Numbered from the stretch's first letter, positions 18,643 to 30,249 are shown. The stretch: 64,000 nt of DNA from Vibrio neptunius (GCA_019339365.1 CP079859.1:1116001-1180000), one strand, 5' to 3'. Translations and numbers: made by a program. The notes: generated by a model from the letters alone, not told the origin.

Positions 18643-18672
18643 AACGCTGTGCTCGCAGCACAGCGTTTTTTT
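18643..18672 (+). terminator. Terminator after frr
   Basis: Perfect 11 bp stem AACGCTGTGCT / AGCACAGCGTT, 3-base loop, T run. Confidence 0.9.
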
Positions 18673-18713
18673 ATGCTAATCTTTGTCCCCTGCTGGTAAT
18701 CATAAATCCTTGT

Positions 18714-19469
18714 ATGCAAAACTCTCAACTCTCACCAGAATCACTTCCTAAACACATTGCAATTATCATGGATGGCAACGGGCGCTGGGCAAAAGCCCAA
18801 GGTAAGCCGCGTGTGTTTGGTCATAAAAATGGCGTTGCTGCTGTCCGAAAAACTATTTCGACCTCTGCAAAATTGGGCATAAAGGCGATCACGCTATTTG
18901 CCTTTAGCAGTGAAAACTGGCGTCGTCCTGAAGAGGAAGTCGGTGTATTGATGGAGTTATTCATTACGGTTCTCTCGACAGAAATTAAAAAGTTACACAA
19001 GAACAACTTACGACTCCGTGTTATTGGCGACATGAGCCGATTTAATGAGCGTTTACAAAAGAAGATAGCTCAGGCTGAAGCAATGACTGCGGATAACAGT
19101 GGTATGGTTGTTAACATAGCCGCTAACTATGGTGGTAAGTGGGACATCGTAGAAGCAACGAAAGAAATTGCCACAAAAGTCGCAAATGGTGAGATTCACG
19201 CAGGCGATGTAAACGAAGAAATGATGACTCAGCATTTGACGATGTCAGATTTGCCAGAAGTGGACCTACTGATTAGAACCAGTGGTGAATGTCGAATCAG
19301 TAACTTTATGTTGTGGCAAATGGCGTATGCAGAAATGTACTTCACGCCAATTTACTGGCCTGAATTCGACGAAAACAGCTTAATTGAAGCAGTGACTTGG
19401 TTTGTTAATCGAGAAAGGCGATTCGGTTGCACCGGTGAACAAATCAAGGCATTGATGGAAAGCGACTAA
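18714..19469 (+). CDS. uppS: Undecaprenyl diphosphate synthase
   Basis: Cis-prenyltransferase that makes the C55 lipid carrier for peptidoglycan and O-antigen. 251 aa with the catalytic [14 protein letters not shown] motif (Asp near residue 20), [13 protein letters not shown], and the C-terminal [27 protein letters not shown]. First of the lipid/envelope genes of the block; cdsA follows 11 bp later. Confidence 0.97.
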   Translation: MQNSQLSPESLPKHIAIIMDGNGRWAKAQGKPRVFGHKNGVAAVRKTISTSAKLGIKAITLFAFSSENWRRPEEEVGVLMELFITVLSTEIKKLHKNNLRLRVIGDMSRFNERLQKKIAQAEAMTADNSGMVVNIAANYGGKWDIVEATKEIATKVANGEIHAGDVNEEMMTQHLTMSDLPEVDLLIRTSGECRISNFMLWQMAYAEMYFTPIYWPEFDENSLIEAVTWFVNRERRFGCTGEQIKALMESD

Positions 19470-19480
19470 AGGATCCAAGT

Positions 19481-20323
19481 TTGAAACAAAGAATTATAAC
19501 CGCGCTTATCCTTGCTCCGATAGTGATACTTGGCATTTTTGAGTTATCTCTGCCCTTATTCATGGTTGCCATAGCGATCGTTACTGCTATCGGCTTTTGG
19601 GAATGGACTCAATTTGTTGAGTGTAAAGCGCGTGTTACAGCACTAATGCCAAGTGTCGTTGTGAGTGCGGCAATGCTGGTTTTCATTCCATTTGATGCCC
19701 TCAGCTTAGGTACAGTAACGGACAGCCATTTAGCTGTTCTCTTGGTTGGTGGGTTATGGTGGATTACATCTAGTTGTCTAGCGATTAGTTACCCCACTTC
19801 AGCCAAATTTTGGCAAAACTCGAACTTACTTCGCCACTTGTTTGGTATCTTGACACTGCTTCCTTTCTTTTGGAGTGTATTATTGCTTCGCGCCGAGGGC
19901 ATTAACCAAGATACTTACCATGGTGCAAAGTTGGTGCTGTTTGTCTGCTTCATTGTTTGGTCTGCTGATAGCGGTGCTTACTTTGCGGGTAAAAGTTTTG
20001 GCAAACGAAAAATGGCACCGCATGTCAGTCCGAATAAAACCATTGAAGGATTAGTTGGTGGCGTTATTGCGGCTATTATCGTCGGTTGGGCGACTGCTTA
20101 CTGGTTTGAAATTGAGTTTAGCAGCCCAATTGCGATGATTATGATTACATTGGTGACTGTAGTGATTTCGGTGTTGGGTGACTTGGTTGAAAGTATGTTC
20201 AAGCGTGTTGCTGGCATTAAGGACAGTAGCAATATTATCCCAGGACACGGCGGTGTATTGGATCGCATTGACAGTTTGACCGCGGCATTTCCAGTATTTG
20301 CTCTTCTTTATTTCGTTTTCTAG
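19481..20323 (+). CDS. cdsA: Phosphatidate cytidylyltransferase
   Basis: Makes CDP-diacylglycerol from phosphatidic acid and CTP in the inner membrane. 280 aa, mostly hydrophobic with about eight membrane spans. The C-terminal CDP-alcohol signature is clear: [32 protein letters not shown], then [29 protein letters not shown]. The start is TTG (19481) after GGATCC-A; no nearby ATG fits. Confidence 0.96.
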   Translation: MKQRIITALILAPIVILGIFELSLPLFMVAIAIVTAIGFWEWTQFVECKARVTALMPSVVVSAAMLVFIPFDALSLGTVTDSHLAVLLVGGLWWITSSCLAISYPTSAKFWQNSNLLRHLFGILTLLPFFWSVLLLRAEGINQDTYHGAKLVLFVCFIVWSADSGAYFAGKSFGKRKMAPHVSPNKTIEGLVGGVIAAIIVGWATAYWFEIEFSSPIAMIMITLVTVVISVLGDLVESMFKRVAGIKDSSNIIPGHGGVLDRIDSLTAAFPVFALLYFVF

Positions 20324-20327
20324 TTTT

Positions 20328-20360
20328 AGGCAGCCCTGAGTGCTGCCTGTTTAATTTTTA
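20328..20360 (+). terminator. Weak terminator between cdsA and ispC
   Basis: Stem AGGCAGC / GCTGCCT with a 7-base loop, then a broken T run; probably partial. Confidence 0.5.
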
Positions 20361-20373
20361 CTGGTTTCTTACT

Positions 20374-21582
20374 ATGCGTAAGCTCACAATATTAGGTGCA
20401 ACTGGCTCGATTGGCGATAGCACTTTTAAAGTTATTGAACAGAATCCTCAGCACTTTTCGATTGTGGCCCTGGCTGCGGGTAATAATGTCGATAAAATGC
20501 GCCAACTTTGTCAGAAATGGCAGCCTAAATATGCAGTGATGTCCAGCGATAGTGCAGCGATGACGCTGAAAACACAGTTGCAAGAACTTAAAATTCCAAC
20601 GCAAGTGTTAGCAGGTCAAGAAGCCATGTGTCATGTTTCTTCGTTTGACGAAGTTGATACAGTGATGGCGGCGATTGTTGGCGCGGCAGGTTTGCTACCG
20701 ACAATGGCGGCAGTCAAAGCAGGCAAGCGCATCTTACTGGCTAACAAAGAAGCTTTGGTTATGTCAGGACAGCTTTTTATCGATGCGGTGAAAGCACATG
20801 GTGCTGAACTGATGCCTGTCGATAGTGAGCACAATGCGATATTCCAATGTTTGCCTGAGTCGATTCAGACCAATCTGGGCGGTTGTGATTTAAGTGAGCA
20901 CGGCATCCAACATATTTTGTTGACTGGTTCCGGTGGTCCTTTCCGTTATAGCGATATCAGTACGTTATCAGCTGTCACACCTGAGCAAGCCATTGCCCAT
21001 CCAAACTGGTCGATGGGACCAAAAATTTCGGTCGACTCTGCCACCATGATGAACAAAGGCTTGGAATACATTGAAGCTAAATGGCTGTTTAACACATGCC
21101 GAGAGCAGCTCAAAGTTTTGATTCATCCCCAATCCGTCATTCATTCTATGGTGCAATACAAGGATGGTTCGGTGCTGGCTCAAATGGGTGAGCCCGATAT
21201 GGCGACACCAATTGCGCTAACATTGTCTTATCCAGAACGTGTGTCTGCAGGCGTTAAGCCTTTGGACTTCACCACTGTGGGTGAATTGACTTTCTTAGAA
21301 CCCGACTTTAAACGTTACCCTTGTCTGAAATTGTCCATTGAGGCTTGTTATGAAGGGCAGCATGCGACTACTGCACTAAATGCGGCAAACGAAGTGGCGG
21401 TCGAGCATTTCTTTTCGCGCCAGCTCACATTCACTGACATTGCTGTTGTCAACGAGCGAGTGGTGGAGCAAGTTTGCTCTAACAATAATCATTCAGTTTG
21501 TGATAGCTTGGAAAGCATCTTAGAGCTGGATAAAATGGCGCGAGCGTTGGCCGTCGAAATCATTGAAGAGCGTGCATTATGA
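20374..21582 (+). CDS. ispC: 1-deoxy-D-xylulose 5-phosphate reductoisomerase
   Basis: Committed step of the MEP isoprenoid pathway (also called dxr); forms 2-C-methyl-D-erythritol 4-phosphate using NADPH and a divalent metal. 402 aa. N-terminal Rossmann motif [14 protein letters not shown]; catalytic region [27 protein letters not shown], and LTGSGGPFR; metal/substrate loop [23 protein letters not shown]. Feeds precursors to UppS, encoded just upstream. Its stop overlaps the rseP start (ATGA). Confidence 0.97.
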   Translation: MRKLTILGATGSIGDSTFKVIEQNPQHFSIVALAAGNNVDKMRQLCQKWQPKYAVMSSDSAAMTLKTQLQELKIPTQVLAGQEAMCHVSSFDEVDTVMAAIVGAAGLLPTMAAVKAGKRILLANKEALVMSGQLFIDAVKAHGAELMPVDSEHNAIFQCLPESIQTNLGGCDLSEHGIQHILLTGSGGPFRYSDISTLSAVTPEQAIAHPNWSMGPKISVDSATMMNKGLEYIEAKWLFNTCREQLKVLIHPQSVIHSMVQYKDGSVLAQMGEPDMATPIALTLSYPERVSAGVKPLDFTTVGELTFLEPDFKRYPCLKLSIEACYEGQHATTALNAANEVAVEHFFSRQLTFTDIAVVNERVVEQVCSNNNHSVCDSLESILELDKMARALAVEIIEERAL

Positions 21583-22937
21583 CTGGGATATTGTGGAATT
21601 TCGCATCATTTATTATTGCGTTAGGTATTTTAGTTGCCGTGCATGAATATGGCCATTTCTGGGTTGCGCGCCGCTGTGGTGTCAAAGTCGAAAAATTCTC
21701 GATTGGTTTTGGTAAATCAATCTGGAGCAAAATAGGTAAAGACGGCACTGAATACAGTATTTCAATCATCCCATTAGGTGGCTACGTCAAGATGCTTGAC
21801 GGACGTGTGGATGACGTGCCTGAAGAGCAGAAAAAGCATGCTTTTGATACGCAACCTTTATGGAAGCGAACTTCGATAGTAGCGGCAGGGCCTGCATTTA
21901 ACTTTTTGTTTGCTGTATTTGCCTACTGGCTAGTTTTTATGATCGGCGTACCGGCTGTTAAGCCTGTTGTAGGGCAGGTTGAAGCGCATTCTATCGCTGC
22001 CAATGCAGGTTTAGAGCCTGGCATGGAACTAAAAGCGGTCTCTGGCGTCAAAACACCGGATTGGGAATCAGTCAATATGGGGTTAATTGCTCATATTGGC
22101 GACGATAAACTGACCATGACAGTCGCGCCGGCCAATGATATTGGCATTGAAGAAGTGAAGACGCTTGATTTAACTTCTTGGAACTTTGATCCTGAAGTTG
22201 AGTCTGCTATGTCAGCACTTGGCTTCAAGCCTTTTACTCCTGCAATCTCGACGACATTGATGACGATTTCAGAGGGCGGAGCGGGTGAAGCGGCCGGTTT
22301 ACAAGCTGGGGATGTACTCATTGCGGCCGATGATGAACCTCTGACCAATTGGCAACAAGTGGTTGAACTGATTCAAGGTCATCCAAATCAAGCCATTGAT
22401 TTGCAAATCGAGCGTTCTGGTGCGTTGATCAATCTAACGTTAACTCCTGACAGCCGTGAGCTAGCGAATAAGCGAACGATAGGATTTGCAGGAATCGTAC
22501 CTGAAGTCGCAGAATGGCCAGAAAGCTATCGCTTCGAGCTTCAGTTTGGTGTAATTGAATCAGTCAGTAAAGCGATTGATAAAACTGGACAAATTATTGA
22601 TCTAACAATCAGCATGTTGAAAAAGCTGATTGTGGGAGATGTTGGATTAAACAACTTAAGTGGACCTATTTCGATAGCAAAAGGAGCTGGAACGACTGCC
22701 GATTATGGATTGGTGTACTTTCTTGGTTTTCTCGCGTTGATCAGTGTTAACTTAGGTATCATTAACCTTGTGCCATTACCGATGTTGGATGGCGGACACT
22801 TATTGTTTTTTGCTATCGAGGCAGTGATCAGACGCCCTGTGCCTGAACGCATTCAGGAAATAGGGTACCGCATCGGCGGGGCAGTTATTTTCTCTCTGAT
22901 GGCAGTGGCGATATTTAATGATTTTGCTCGTCTGTAG
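21579..22937 (+). CDS. rseP: Site-2 protease RseP
   Basis: Inner-membrane zinc metalloprotease that cleaves RseA after DegS during the sigma-E envelope stress response. 452 aa. Zinc motif HEYGH (in [14 protein letters not shown], near residue 22), C-terminal metal ligand in [12 protein letters not shown], two PDZ domains (about 115-200 and 205-290, e.g. [16 protein letters not shown]), and four membrane spans. The 4 bp overlap with ispC implies translational coupling. Placed directly before bamA, whose product is an envelope-stress client. Confidence 0.97.
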   Translation: MTGILWNFASFIIALGILVAVHEYGHFWVARRCGVKVEKFSIGFGKSIWSKIGKDGTEYSISIIPLGGYVKMLDGRVDDVPEEQKKHAFDTQPLWKRTSIVAAGPAFNFLFAVFAYWLVFMIGVPAVKPVVGQVEAHSIAANAGLEPGMELKAVSGVKTPDWESVNMGLIAHIGDDKLTMTVAPANDIGIEEVKTLDLTSWNFDPEVESAMSALGFKPFTPAISTTLMTISEGGAGEAAGLQAGDVLIAADDEPLTNWQQVVELIQGHPNQAIDLQIERSGALINLTLTPDSRELANKRTIGFAGIVPEVAEWPESYRFELQFGVIESVSKAIDKTGQIIDLTISMLKKLIVGDVGLNNLSGPISIAKGAGTTADYGLVYFLGFLALISVNLGIINLVPLPMLDGGHLLFFAIEAVIRRPVPERIQEIGYRIGGAVIFSLMAVAIFNDFARL

Positions 22938-22975
22938 CTGGGCAAAGGTTGTAGTAAGGAATAACTAAAACAAAT

Positions 22976-25381
22976 ATGGCGATGAAAAAAATTCTGTTTG
23001 CAACGCTACTGGCAACAAGCGTTGTTGCAAACGGTGCCGAAAACTTTGTTGTTGAAGACATTCAAATTGATGGGTTGCAGCGCGTTGCGCTGGGAGCTGC
23101 ATTACTTAAGATGCCAGTGCGCATTGGTGATACGGTTGATAGCCAAGACGTGTCGGATATTATTAAAGCTTTGTATGCATCTGGCAATTTTGAAGATATC
23201 AAAGTCTTGCGTGACGGTAATCAGCTATTGGTTCAGGTTAAAGAGCGACCAACGATTGCGAATATTTCGTTTTCTGGCAACAAGGCCATTAAAGAAGAGC
23301 AATTACAGCAAAACCTTGATGCATCGGGTATTCGAGTGGGTGAGGCTTTGGACCGCACCACGCTGTCAAACATCGAAAAAGGGCTGGAAGATTTCTACTA
23401 TAGTGTTGGTAAGTACAACGCAACTGTAAAAGCAGTCGTAACCCCTCTTCCTCGCAATCGTTCTGACTTGAAATTCGTCTTCTCTGAGGGTGTGTCAGCA
23501 AAAATCCAACAAATCAATTTTATCGGTAACAAAGTCTTTACTGATGATGAGTTGTTGAGTCGCTTCAATCTTAATGTCGACGTCGCTTGGTGGAATTTTC
23601 TTTCTGATGATAAATATCAGAAACAAGTCTTAGCGGGAGACATTGAAGCGCTTAAGTCGTACTACTTGGACCGTGGTTATCTCAAGTTTAAAGTGGACTC
23701 TACACAAGTTTCGATTTCTCCGGATAAGAAAGGTGTGTATATCACCTTGGTAGTTGACGAAGGGCTTCCGTACAGTGTTAAAGATGTCAAGTTTCGCGGT
23801 GAGTTGATTGGCAAAGAAGCCGAATTTGAAGCTTTGGTTCCGTTTGAAGACGGTGATGTTTACAACGGTTCTCAAGTCACAAGCTTGGAAGAAGGCGTTA
23901 AACGAGTTCTGGGGGAAGCTGGTTACGCTTATCCTCAAGTGCGTACTATTCCTGAATTTGATGACGAAACTCAGCAAGTATCTTTAGTAGTAAACGTTGA
24001 AGCGGGTAAACGTATCTATGTACGCGATATTCGCTTTGTTGGCAATAATGCTACTAAAGATGAAGTGCTGCGCCGGGAAATGCGTCAAATGGAGGGCAGT
24101 TGGCTCAACTCTAAATCAATTGAAACAGGGAAAAAACGTCTCAATCGCCTTGGTTATTTTGAAACTGTCGACGTTCAGACTGTACGTGTGCCAGGTAGTG
24201 AAGACCAAGTTGATCTTGTTTACAATGTTAAAGAAGCCAACTCGGGTAGCGTCAACTTTGGTATCGGCTATGGTACTGAATCAGGTGTGAGCTTCCAGGT
24301 TGGTTTGCAACAAGATAACTTCCTAGGCTCAGGCAATCGCGTTGGTGTCAGTGCGATGATGAATGACTACCAAAAGAATGTCAGCCTTGATTATCGAGAC
24401 CCATACTGGAACCTAGATGGTGTTAGCTTAGGTGGTAAGGTGTTCTACAACACGTTTGAAGCATCTGAAGCGGGCATTGTTGACTATACCAATGAAAGTT
24501 ATGGGACTAGCCTGACATGGGGTTTCCCAGTCAACGAATTAAATAACATCGAATTTGGCATTGGTTATACGCACAATAAGATCGGTAATGTCCCTAACTA
24601 TGATCAGGCACAATTGTTTGCACAAAGTATTGGCCAATCTGAAGGTGATATTGTAACCAATGATTTTGACCTGAATGTTGCGTGGACTCGAAACAATCTA
24701 AACCGAGGCTTTTTCCCGACGGCGGGGAACTATCAGCGAGCGTCTGCTAAAGCAACGATCCCGAGTTCTGATGCACAGTACTTTAAGCTTCAATATGAAG
24801 TGCGACAGTATGTTCCAATCACTAAAAAGCATGAATTTACATTATTGATGCGCGGTCGTTTGGGCTACGGCAATGGTTACGGTAAAACGGATGGTAACGA
24901 CAATCTATACCCATTCTACGAAAACTATTATGCGGGTGGTTTCACTTCATTACGTGGTTTCCGTTCTAACTCAGCTGGTCCAAAAGCAGTGTATACAACC
25001 AACAGTGGAAGCTGCGGAAATAATGGCTGTGTGAGTGCAACCGATGACTCTGTGGGTGGTAATGCGATAGCTCTGGCGAGTATGGAGTTAATTGTACCGA
25101 CTCCATTCGCTTCAGATGAAGCACGTAGCCAGATCCGAACTAGTCTATTTGTCGATGCCGCGAGTGTGTGGGATACAGAGTTTAATTACAACTCAGCTCA
25201 CCAAGATACTCGATACTACGAGGATTACTCGGATCCAACCAACTATCGTGCGTCCTACGGTGCTGCTCTACAGTGGATGTCTCCAATGGGGCCTTTGGTG
25301 TTCTCAATTGCCAAACCAATTGAAATTTATGAAGGTGATGACGAAGAATTCTTCACTTTCACAATCGGCAGAACCTTCTAA
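22976..25381 (+). CDS. bamA: Outer membrane protein assembly factor BamA
   Basis: Core of the BAM complex that inserts beta-barrel proteins in the outer membrane. 801 aa with an N-terminal signal peptide ([19 protein letters not shown]), five POTRA domains (about 22-420), and a C-terminal 16-strand barrel. The barrel contains the loop-6 RGF signature in [16 protein letters not shown] and ends in phenylalanine (FTIGRTF). ATG 22976 (MAMKK) and ATG 22982 (MKK) are both possible starts; the first matches the usual Vibrio annotation. Confidence 0.98.
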   Translation: MAMKKILFATLLATSVVANGAENFVVEDIQIDGLQRVALGAALLKMPVRIGDTVDSQDVSDIIKALYASGNFEDIKVLRDGNQLLVQVKERPTIANISFSGNKAIKEEQLQQNLDASGIRVGEALDRTTLSNIEKGLEDFYYSVGKYNATVKAVVTPLPRNRSDLKFVFSEGVSAKIQQINFIGNKVFTDDELLSRFNLNVDVAWWNFLSDDKYQKQVLAGDIEALKSYYLDRGYLKFKVDSTQVSISPDKKGVYITLVVDEGLPYSVKDVKFRGELIGKEAEFEALVPFEDGDVYNGSQVTSLEEGVKRVLGEAGYAYPQVRTIPEFDDETQQVSLVVNVEAGKRIYVRDIRFVGNNATKDEVLRREMRQMEGSWLNSKSIETGKKRLNRLGYFETVDVQTVRVPGSEDQVDLVYNVKEANSGSVNFGIGYGTESGVSFQVGLQQDNFLGSGNRVGVSAMMNDYQKNVSLDYRDPYWNLDGVSLGGKVFYNTFEASEAGIVDYTNESYGTSLTWGFPVNELNNIEFGIGYTHNKIGNVPNYDQAQLFAQSIGQSEGDIVTNDFDLNVAWTRNNLNRGFFPTAGNYQRASAKATIPSSDAQYFKLQYEVRQYVPITKKHEFTLLMRGRLGYGNGYGKTDGNDNLYPFYENYYAGGFTSLRGFRSNSAGPKAVYTTNSGSCGNNGCVSATDDSVGGNAIALASMELIVPTPFASDEARSQIRTSLFVDAASVWDTEFNYNSAHQDTRYYEDYSDPTNYRASYGAALQWMSPMGPLVFSIAKPIEIYEGDDEEFFTFTIGRTF

Positions 25382-25402
25382 ATATTTACAGAGGAAAATA
25401 CA

Positions 25403-25912
25403 GTGAACAAAATGATTAAAGCGGCTGGTCTTAGCCTTGTTGTAATGTCGTCTTCATTCTTTGCAAATGCAGCAGAAGCGGCGCAAAAAATTGGCTATAT
25501 CAATACAGCTCAAGTTTTCCAAGCACTTCCTCAACGCGAAGTCGTACTGCAAAAAATGCAGGAAGAGTTCAAAGATAAAGCGGGTGAACTAAAATCTATT
25601 CAGGCCAAAGCGAACACTAAACTTGAGAAGTTCAACCGTGATAAGGAACTGATGTCTTCTGAAGACCGGGAACAATTGCGTATTGAAATTACTCAGTTGA
25701 ACAATGAATTAAAACTCCAAGGACAAGCGTTTGAGAAAGCACAGCAACGCCGAGAAATGGAGGAAAAACAAAAATTGTTTAAACTGATTCAGGGGGCGGT
25801 AAAGAAAGTCGCTGAAAAAGAAGGCTATGACATGATTGTTGATATTCAGACTATGCAATACGGTAAGCCAGAATACAACATCTCTGAACAAGTTATTAAC
25901 TCACTGAAATAA
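25403..25912 (+). CDS. skp: Periplasmic chaperone Skp/OmpH
   Basis: Trimeric chaperone that carries unfolded outer-membrane proteins to BamA. 169 aa: signal peptide of about 23 residues (ending FFANAAEA), short beta body (IGYINTAQVFQALPQ) and a long helical coiled-coil arm (about 50-140, rich in K/E/Q). Start GTG 25403; ATG 25412 is an alternative still compatible with a signal peptide. Lies between bamA and lpxD as in most gammaproteobacteria. Confidence 0.96.
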   Translation: MNKMIKAAGLSLVVMSSSFFANAAEAAQKIGYINTAQVFQALPQREVVLQKMQEEFKDKAGELKSIQAKANTKLEKFNRDKELMSSEDREQLRIEITQLNNELKLQGQAFEKAQQRREMEEKQKLFKLIQGAVKKVAEKEGYDMIVDIQTMQYGKPEYNISEQVINSLK

Positions 25913-25918
25913 TTGGCT

Positions 25919-26950
25919 ATGACAGCAATCACACTAGCCGAACTGGCTTCAATTACTGGCGGGGAATTACATGGTGACGCCGATGCAGTCGTAACCATGG
26001 TAGCGCCTATGGATAGAGCGATGGAAGGTCATGTGACCTTCTTATCTAATCCTAAATACGCTAAGCACCTTGGTGACTGTCAGGCGACTGTCATTATGGT
26101 CAAGGAAGCGCAGCGTGAGTTGTGCACTGGTCATGTGCTGGTAGTTGACGATCCTTACATCGCTTTTGCCCAAGTGACACAAGCTTTGGATACCACGCCG
26201 CTCCCGGCCGATGAAATAGCGCCATCTGCGGTGATCGCTGATAACGTTCAGCTTGGCAACAATGTTTCTATTGGCGCTAACGCCGTGATTGAGTCGGGTG
26301 TTCAATTAGCTGACAACGTTGTGATTGGCGCAGGCTGCTTTATCGGTAAAAATGCCCAAATTGGCGCAAATACCAAATTGTGGTCCAATATCAGTATCTA
26401 TCATGATGTAGTGATTGGTTCTGATTGCCTTATCCAAGCAAACACAGTGATTGGCGCTGACGGATTTGGGTATGCGAATGACAAAGGTGAGTGGGTTAAA
26501 ATTCCTCAACTGGGTACGGTGCGCATTGGCAATCGTGTTGAAATTGGCGCTTGTACAACGATAGACCGTGGTGCTTTAGACGATACTGTGATTGAAGACA
26601 ATGTGATCATCGATAACCAAATGCAGATTGCTCATAACGTACACATCGGATATGGTTCAGCTCTAGCTGGTGGTACGATTATTGCCGGCAGCACTACAAT
26701 CGGCAAATACTGTATTATTGGTGGTGGTACTGTTATCAATGGCCATATCGAAATTGCCGATGGCGTTACTATTACCGGTATGGGAATGGTCATGCGCGGC
26801 ATTAAAGAAAAGGGCATGTACTCTTCTGGCATCCCACTGCAGCCAAATAAAGAGTGGCGTAAGACCGCAACTCGTGTTCATCGAATTGATGAGATGAACA
26901 AGCGTCTTAAAGCGGTTGAAAAACTGCTGGAGCAGGGTGAAGACACTTAG
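25919..26950 (+). CDS. lpxD: UDP-3-O-acylglucosamine N-acyltransferase
   Basis: Adds the second hydroxyacyl chain in lipid A synthesis. The ATG at 25919 ([20 protein letters not shown], 343 aa) aligns with family N-termini; the TTG six bases earlier adds two residues only. N-terminal uridine-binding domain (about 1-100), then hexapeptide left-handed beta-helix repeats ([26 protein letters not shown]), catalytic His in QIAHNVHIG, and a C-terminal helix ([19 protein letters not shown]). A terminator follows. Confidence 0.97.
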   Translation: MTAITLAELASITGGELHGDADAVVTMVAPMDRAMEGHVTFLSNPKYAKHLGDCQATVIMVKEAQRELCTGHVLVVDDPYIAFAQVTQALDTTPLPADEIAPSAVIADNVQLGNNVSIGANAVIESGVQLADNVVIGAGCFIGKNAQIGANTKLWSNISIYHDVVIGSDCLIQANTVIGADGFGYANDKGEWVKIPQLGTVRIGNRVEIGACTTIDRGALDDTVIEDNVIIDNQMQIAHNVHIGYGSALAGGTIIAGSTTIGKYCIIGGGTVINGHIEIADGVTITGMGMVMRGIKEKGMYSSGIPLQPNKEWRKTATRVHRIDEMNKRLKAVEKLLEQGEDT

Positions 26951-26963
26951 TCTGATTGTGAAT

Positions 26964-26996
26964 AAAAAGACTCGCGATGTGCGGGTCTTTTTTTCT
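26964..26996 (+). terminator. Terminator after lpxD
   Basis: Stem AAAAGACTCGC / GCGGGTCTTTT with a G-U pair, 5-base loop, run of T. Confidence 0.85.
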
Positions 26997-27039
26997 GACT
27001 GATTATGTGGACTCAATACAATAACATCGCAGTGCGTGC

Positions 27040-27068
27040 TTAGCATATTGAGATGACTTGGGTATAAT
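27040..27068 (+). promoter_or_regulatory. Sigma-70-type promoter for fabZ-lpxA
   Basis: -35 TTAGCA (27040-27045), 17 bp spacer, perfect -10 TATAAT (27063-27068), 34 bp before the fabZ ATG and just after the lpxD terminator. Confidence 0.6.
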
Positions 27069-27102
27069 GCCCGCCAGTTAATTTAGCATTCAAGATAGGA
27101 AC

Positions 27103-27561
27103 ATGACTTTGACTACTGAAAACAAAACGATGAACATCACTGAGATCCAAGAACTGTTACCCCATCGCTACCCATTTTTGCTGATCGACCGTGTTATCGA
27201 TTTCCAAGAAGAAAAATACCTTAAGGCGATCAAAAACGTTTCAGTGAATGAGCCTCAGTTTACAGGTCATTTTCCTCAACTGCCGGTTTTCCCGGGTGTT
27301 CTTATCTTAGAAGCGATGGCTCAGGCTACGGGTCTTCTAGCATTTAAATCGTTTGGTGCGCCTTCTGACAATGAGCTCTACTATTTTGCAAGCGTTGACG
27401 GTGCGAAATTCCGTAAGCCCGTCACGCCAGGCGATCAACTGGTTATTGAAGTAGAATTCATTAAAGAGCGTCGTGGTATTGCAGCGTTTAACGGTGTTGC
27501 GAAAGTAGATGGCGACGTGGTGTGTTCTGCAGAGCTTAAGTGTGCTCGTAGAGAGTTTTGA
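27103..27561 (+). CDS. fabZ: 3-hydroxyacyl-ACP dehydratase FabZ
   Basis: Hotdog-fold dehydratase of fatty-acid elongation; it competes with LpxA for hydroxyacyl-ACP, which explains their adjacency. 152 aa with catalytic His in [14 protein letters not shown] and in [23 protein letters not shown] (Glu in the central helix). ATG 27103 is used; an internal ATG at 27130 (MNITEIQ) is an alternative start. The stop is 1 bp before the lpxA ATG. Confidence 0.97.
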   Translation: MTLTTENKTMNITEIQELLPHRYPFLLIDRVIDFQEEKYLKAIKNVSVNEPQFTGHFPQLPVFPGVLILEAMAQATGLLAFKSFGAPSDNELYYFASVDGAKFRKPVTPGDQLVIEVEFIKERRGIAAFNGVAKVDGDVVCSAELKCARREF

Positions 27562-27562
27562 T

Positions 27563-28351
27563 ATGATTCATGAAACCGCTCAGGTGCATCCTTCTTCAGT
27601 GATTGAAGGAGATGTGAACATTGCCGCTAACGTGACTGTTGGTCCTTTTACTTACATTTCAGGCAAAGTTGAAATTGGTGAAGGTACAGAAATTATGTCG
27701 CATGTGGTGATTAAAGGCCATACCACGATTGGTAGAGATAACCGTATTTTTCCGCATGCCGTGATTGGTGAAGAAAACCAAGATAAAAAGTATGGTGGGG
27801 AAGATACAACCGTCGTTATTGGCGACCGCAATGTGATTCGCGAAGCGGTGCAGATCCATCGTGGTACTGTCCAAGACAAAGCGACCACAGTCATTGGTGA
27901 TGACAATTTACTGTGTGTTAATGCACACATTGCTCACGATGTGATTGTTGGCAACCATACTCACGTCGGCAACAATGCTATCTTAGGTGGGCATGTGACG
28001 GTTGAAGATCATGCCGGTGTGATGGCTTTATCTGCCATTCATCCCTTCTGTAAAGTGGGTGCATTTAGCTACATTGGTGGTTGTTCAGCGGTTGTGAAAG
28101 ATGTGCCGCCATACGTGCTTGCTCAAGGTAACCATGCGACACCTTTTGGATTGAATCTGGTGGGCTTGCAGCGTAATGGTTTTGAAAAGAGTGAATTGCG
28201 CGCATTACGCAACGCTTATAAAGAATTCTACCGAGCGGGTAAAACACAGGCAGAGGCCAAAGAAGTGTTGTTGGAAATGGCGCAACAATGGCCATCCATA
28301 AAGCACTTTATTGATTTTGTAGAAAGTTCAGAGCGTGGCGTTATTCGCTAA
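27563..28351 (+). CDS. lpxA: UDP-N-acetylglucosamine acyltransferase LpxA
   Basis: First step of lipid A synthesis. 262 aa from ATG 27563 (MIHETAQVHPSSVIEGDV), the E. coli length; the frame also extends back into fabZ but those codons are not family-like. Hexapeptide beta-helix for about 1-190 with the catalytic His in NAHIAHDVIVG, and a helical C-terminus (ALRNAYKEFYRAGKT). Confidence 0.97.
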   Translation: MIHETAQVHPSSVIEGDVNIAANVTVGPFTYISGKVEIGEGTEIMSHVVIKGHTTIGRDNRIFPHAVIGEENQDKKYGGEDTTVVIGDRNVIREAVQIHRGTVQDKATTVIGDDNLLCVNAHIAHDVIVGNHTHVGNNAILGGHVTVEDHAGVMALSAIHPFCKVGAFSYIGGCSAVVKDVPPYVLAQGNHATPFGLNLVGLQRNGFEKSELRALRNAYKEFYRAGKTQAEAKEVLLEMAQQWPSIKHFIDFVESSERGVIR

Positions 28352-28370
28352 CTGTCACTGAATCCAAATT

Positions 28371-28403
28371 AAAAAGATCGCGGCCCTAGGTTGCGGTCTT
28401 TTT
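28371..28403 (+). terminator. Hairpin/terminator between lpxA and lpxB
   Basis: Stem AAAAAGATCGC / GCGGTCTTTTT (one G-U), 11-base loop. lpxB begins 22 bp later, so it may only attenuate. Confidence 0.75.
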
Positions 28404-28424
28404 GTGTTTTTGAGGTTAGGGATT

Positions 28425-29570
28425 ATGGACAATAAAAAACCACTTCGCGTTGGTATTATTGCAGGAGAGTTGTCTGGCGATACCTTAGGTGAAGGTTTTA
28501 TCAAAGCCGTTAAACAACAGTATCCAGACGCAGAGTTCGTCGGGATTGGTGGCCCGAAAATGATCGCTCAGGGCTGTGAGTCTCTGTTTGATATGGAAGA
28601 GCTCGCAGTTATGGGGCTCGTGGAAGTGCTAGGCAGGCTCTCTCGTTTACTGAAAGTCAAAGCGGAGTTAGTTCGCTATTTCACCGAAAACCCACCGGAT
28701 GTCTTTGTCGGCATTGATGCTCCAGACTTTAACCTGCGCCTTGAACTTGACCTCAAAAAAGCGGGAATCAAAACCGTGCATTATGTCAGCCCCTCTGTTT
28801 GGGCATGGCGCCAGAAACGTATTTTTAAGATCGAAGCGGCCACCAATTTGGTGCTGGCTTTTCTGCCATTTGAAAAAGCGTTTTATGATCACTATCAGGT
28901 ACCATGCGAATTTATTGGCCATACTTTAGCCGATGCGATTCCTCTGGAGTCTCCAAAAGCACCAGCCCGTGAGTTACTCGGTCTTGAGCAGAATAAAAAG
29001 TGGCTTGCCGTCCTACCGGGGAGTCGTGGTAGTGAGTTAAAAATGCTTGCTGGTCCCTTTATTGAAACATGTCGACGTTTGCACCAGAAACATCCAGATT
29101 TAGGTTTTGTTGTCGCGCTGGTCAACCAAAAACGCCGTGAGCAATTTGAGCAAACTTGGCAAGAGCTGGCTCCCGAATTAGATTTCAAATTGGTCAATGA
29201 TACTGCCCGAAATGTGATCACTGCATCTGATGCGGTAATGCTGGCATCGGGTACAGTGGCATTGGAGTGTATGTTGATTAAGCGACCAATGGTGGTTGGT
29301 TACCGGGTGAATGCTGTGACTGCGTTTATTGCTCGCCAAATGCTCAAGACGAAATACGTTTCTCTACCCAATATTCTGGCTGATCAAGAATTGGTCAAAG
29401 AGTTGTTGCAAGAAGGCTGCACGCCTGAAAAACTAGAGAGCGAAGTTGAAAAACTATTTGGCGAGCAAGGGCAGTGCATGATCGAGAAGTTTACAGAAAT
29501 GCATTACTGGATTCGAAAAGATGCAGATAAACAAGCTGCCAGTGCTGTATTGAAGTTGATAGGTAAATAG
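28425..29570 (+). CDS. lpxB: Lipid-A-disaccharide synthase
   Basis: GT19 glycosyltransferase that joins UDP-diacylglucosamine and lipid X at the inner membrane. 381 aa from ATG 28425 (MDNKKPLRVGIIAGELSGDTLGE), preceded by a GAGG ribosome site; a GTG in the terminator region upstream is not plausible. Segments: GIGGPKMIAQGCESL, VLGRLSRLLK, VHYVSPSVWAWRQKRIFKI, LPGSRGSELKML, ASGTVALECML. Confidence 0.97.
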   Translation: MDNKKPLRVGIIAGELSGDTLGEGFIKAVKQQYPDAEFVGIGGPKMIAQGCESLFDMEELAVMGLVEVLGRLSRLLKVKAELVRYFTENPPDVFVGIDAPDFNLRLELDLKKAGIKTVHYVSPSVWAWRQKRIFKIEAATNLVLAFLPFEKAFYDHYQVPCEFIGHTLADAIPLESPKAPARELLGLEQNKKWLAVLPGSRGSELKMLAGPFIETCRRLHQKHPDLGFVVALVNQKRREQFEQTWQELAPELDFKLVNDTARNVITASDAVMLASGTVALECMLIKRPMVVGYRVNAVTAFIARQMLKTKYVSLPNILADQELVKELLQEGCTPEKLESEVEKLFGEQGQCMIEKFTEMHYWIRKDADKQAASAVLKLIGK

Positions 29571-29575
29571 TCATC

Positions 29576-30194
29576 ATGACAAAAGAAAAAAAAAGAACTG
29601 CCACCATTTGAATACCCTCAAGGGTATCGATTGATTGCCGGTGTGGATGAAGTAGGGCGTGGCCCACTGGTCGGTGATGTGGTGACTGCGGCCGTTATCT
29701 TGGATCCCAATAATCCCATCGAAGGTCTCAATGACTCGAAAAAATTAACCGAGAAGAAGAGACTTGCATTGCTGCCAGAGATTAAAGAGAAAGCACTCGC
29801 TTGGTCTGTCGGGCGCTGCTCTGCGGAGGAAATTGATCAGCTCAATATTCTCCAAGCAACCATGGTCGCGATGCAACGAGCGATTGAAGGACTGGATGTG
29901 AAACCGGACTTTGCACTCATCGATGGAAACCGCGTACCTCAGCTCAATATGGATGCTCAGGCAGTGGTTAAAGGTGATATGCGTGTTGCGGAGATCAGTG
30001 CCGCCTCGATTATCGCTAAGGTCGTGCGAGATCAAGAGATGGAAGAGCTCGATAAACTTCATCCTCGATTTGGTTTTGCAAAGCATAAAGGTTATCCAAC
30101 CAAAGCCCATTTTGAGGCCATTGAGCAACACGGTGTGACTGATCAGCATCGTAAGAGCTTCAAGCCAGTCAAAAAAGCGTTGGGTTTAGATTAG
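29576..30194 (+). pseudogene. rnhB: Ribonuclease HII, frameshift in N-terminal A run
   Basis: Removes RNA from RNA-DNA hybrids, including single ribonucleotides. The catalytic domain is intact: [20 protein letters not shown] (DE pair), [23 protein letters not shown]. The natural start, ATG 29576 (MTKEKK...), runs into a stop after 11 codons because the A run at 29586-29594 holds nine bases; with eight it would read [29 protein letters not shown], the normal RnhB N-terminus. Without correction translation would have to begin at TTG 29631. Most likely a sequencing error; otherwise a damaged start. 5 bp after lpxB. Confidence 0.9.
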
Positions 30195-30207
30195 AAACCC
30201 TCACTGA

Positions 30208-30249
30208 CTGGGGTATATCTAAGATTTTATATCACGTAAAATACCCCAG
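30208..30249 (+). other. Hairpin upstream of dnaE
   Basis: Perfect 9 bp stem CTGGGGTAT / ATACCCCAG around a 24-base AT-rich loop, between rnhB and dnaE (start 30286). No T run, so not an obvious terminator; perhaps a regulatory or processing structure. Confidence 0.45.
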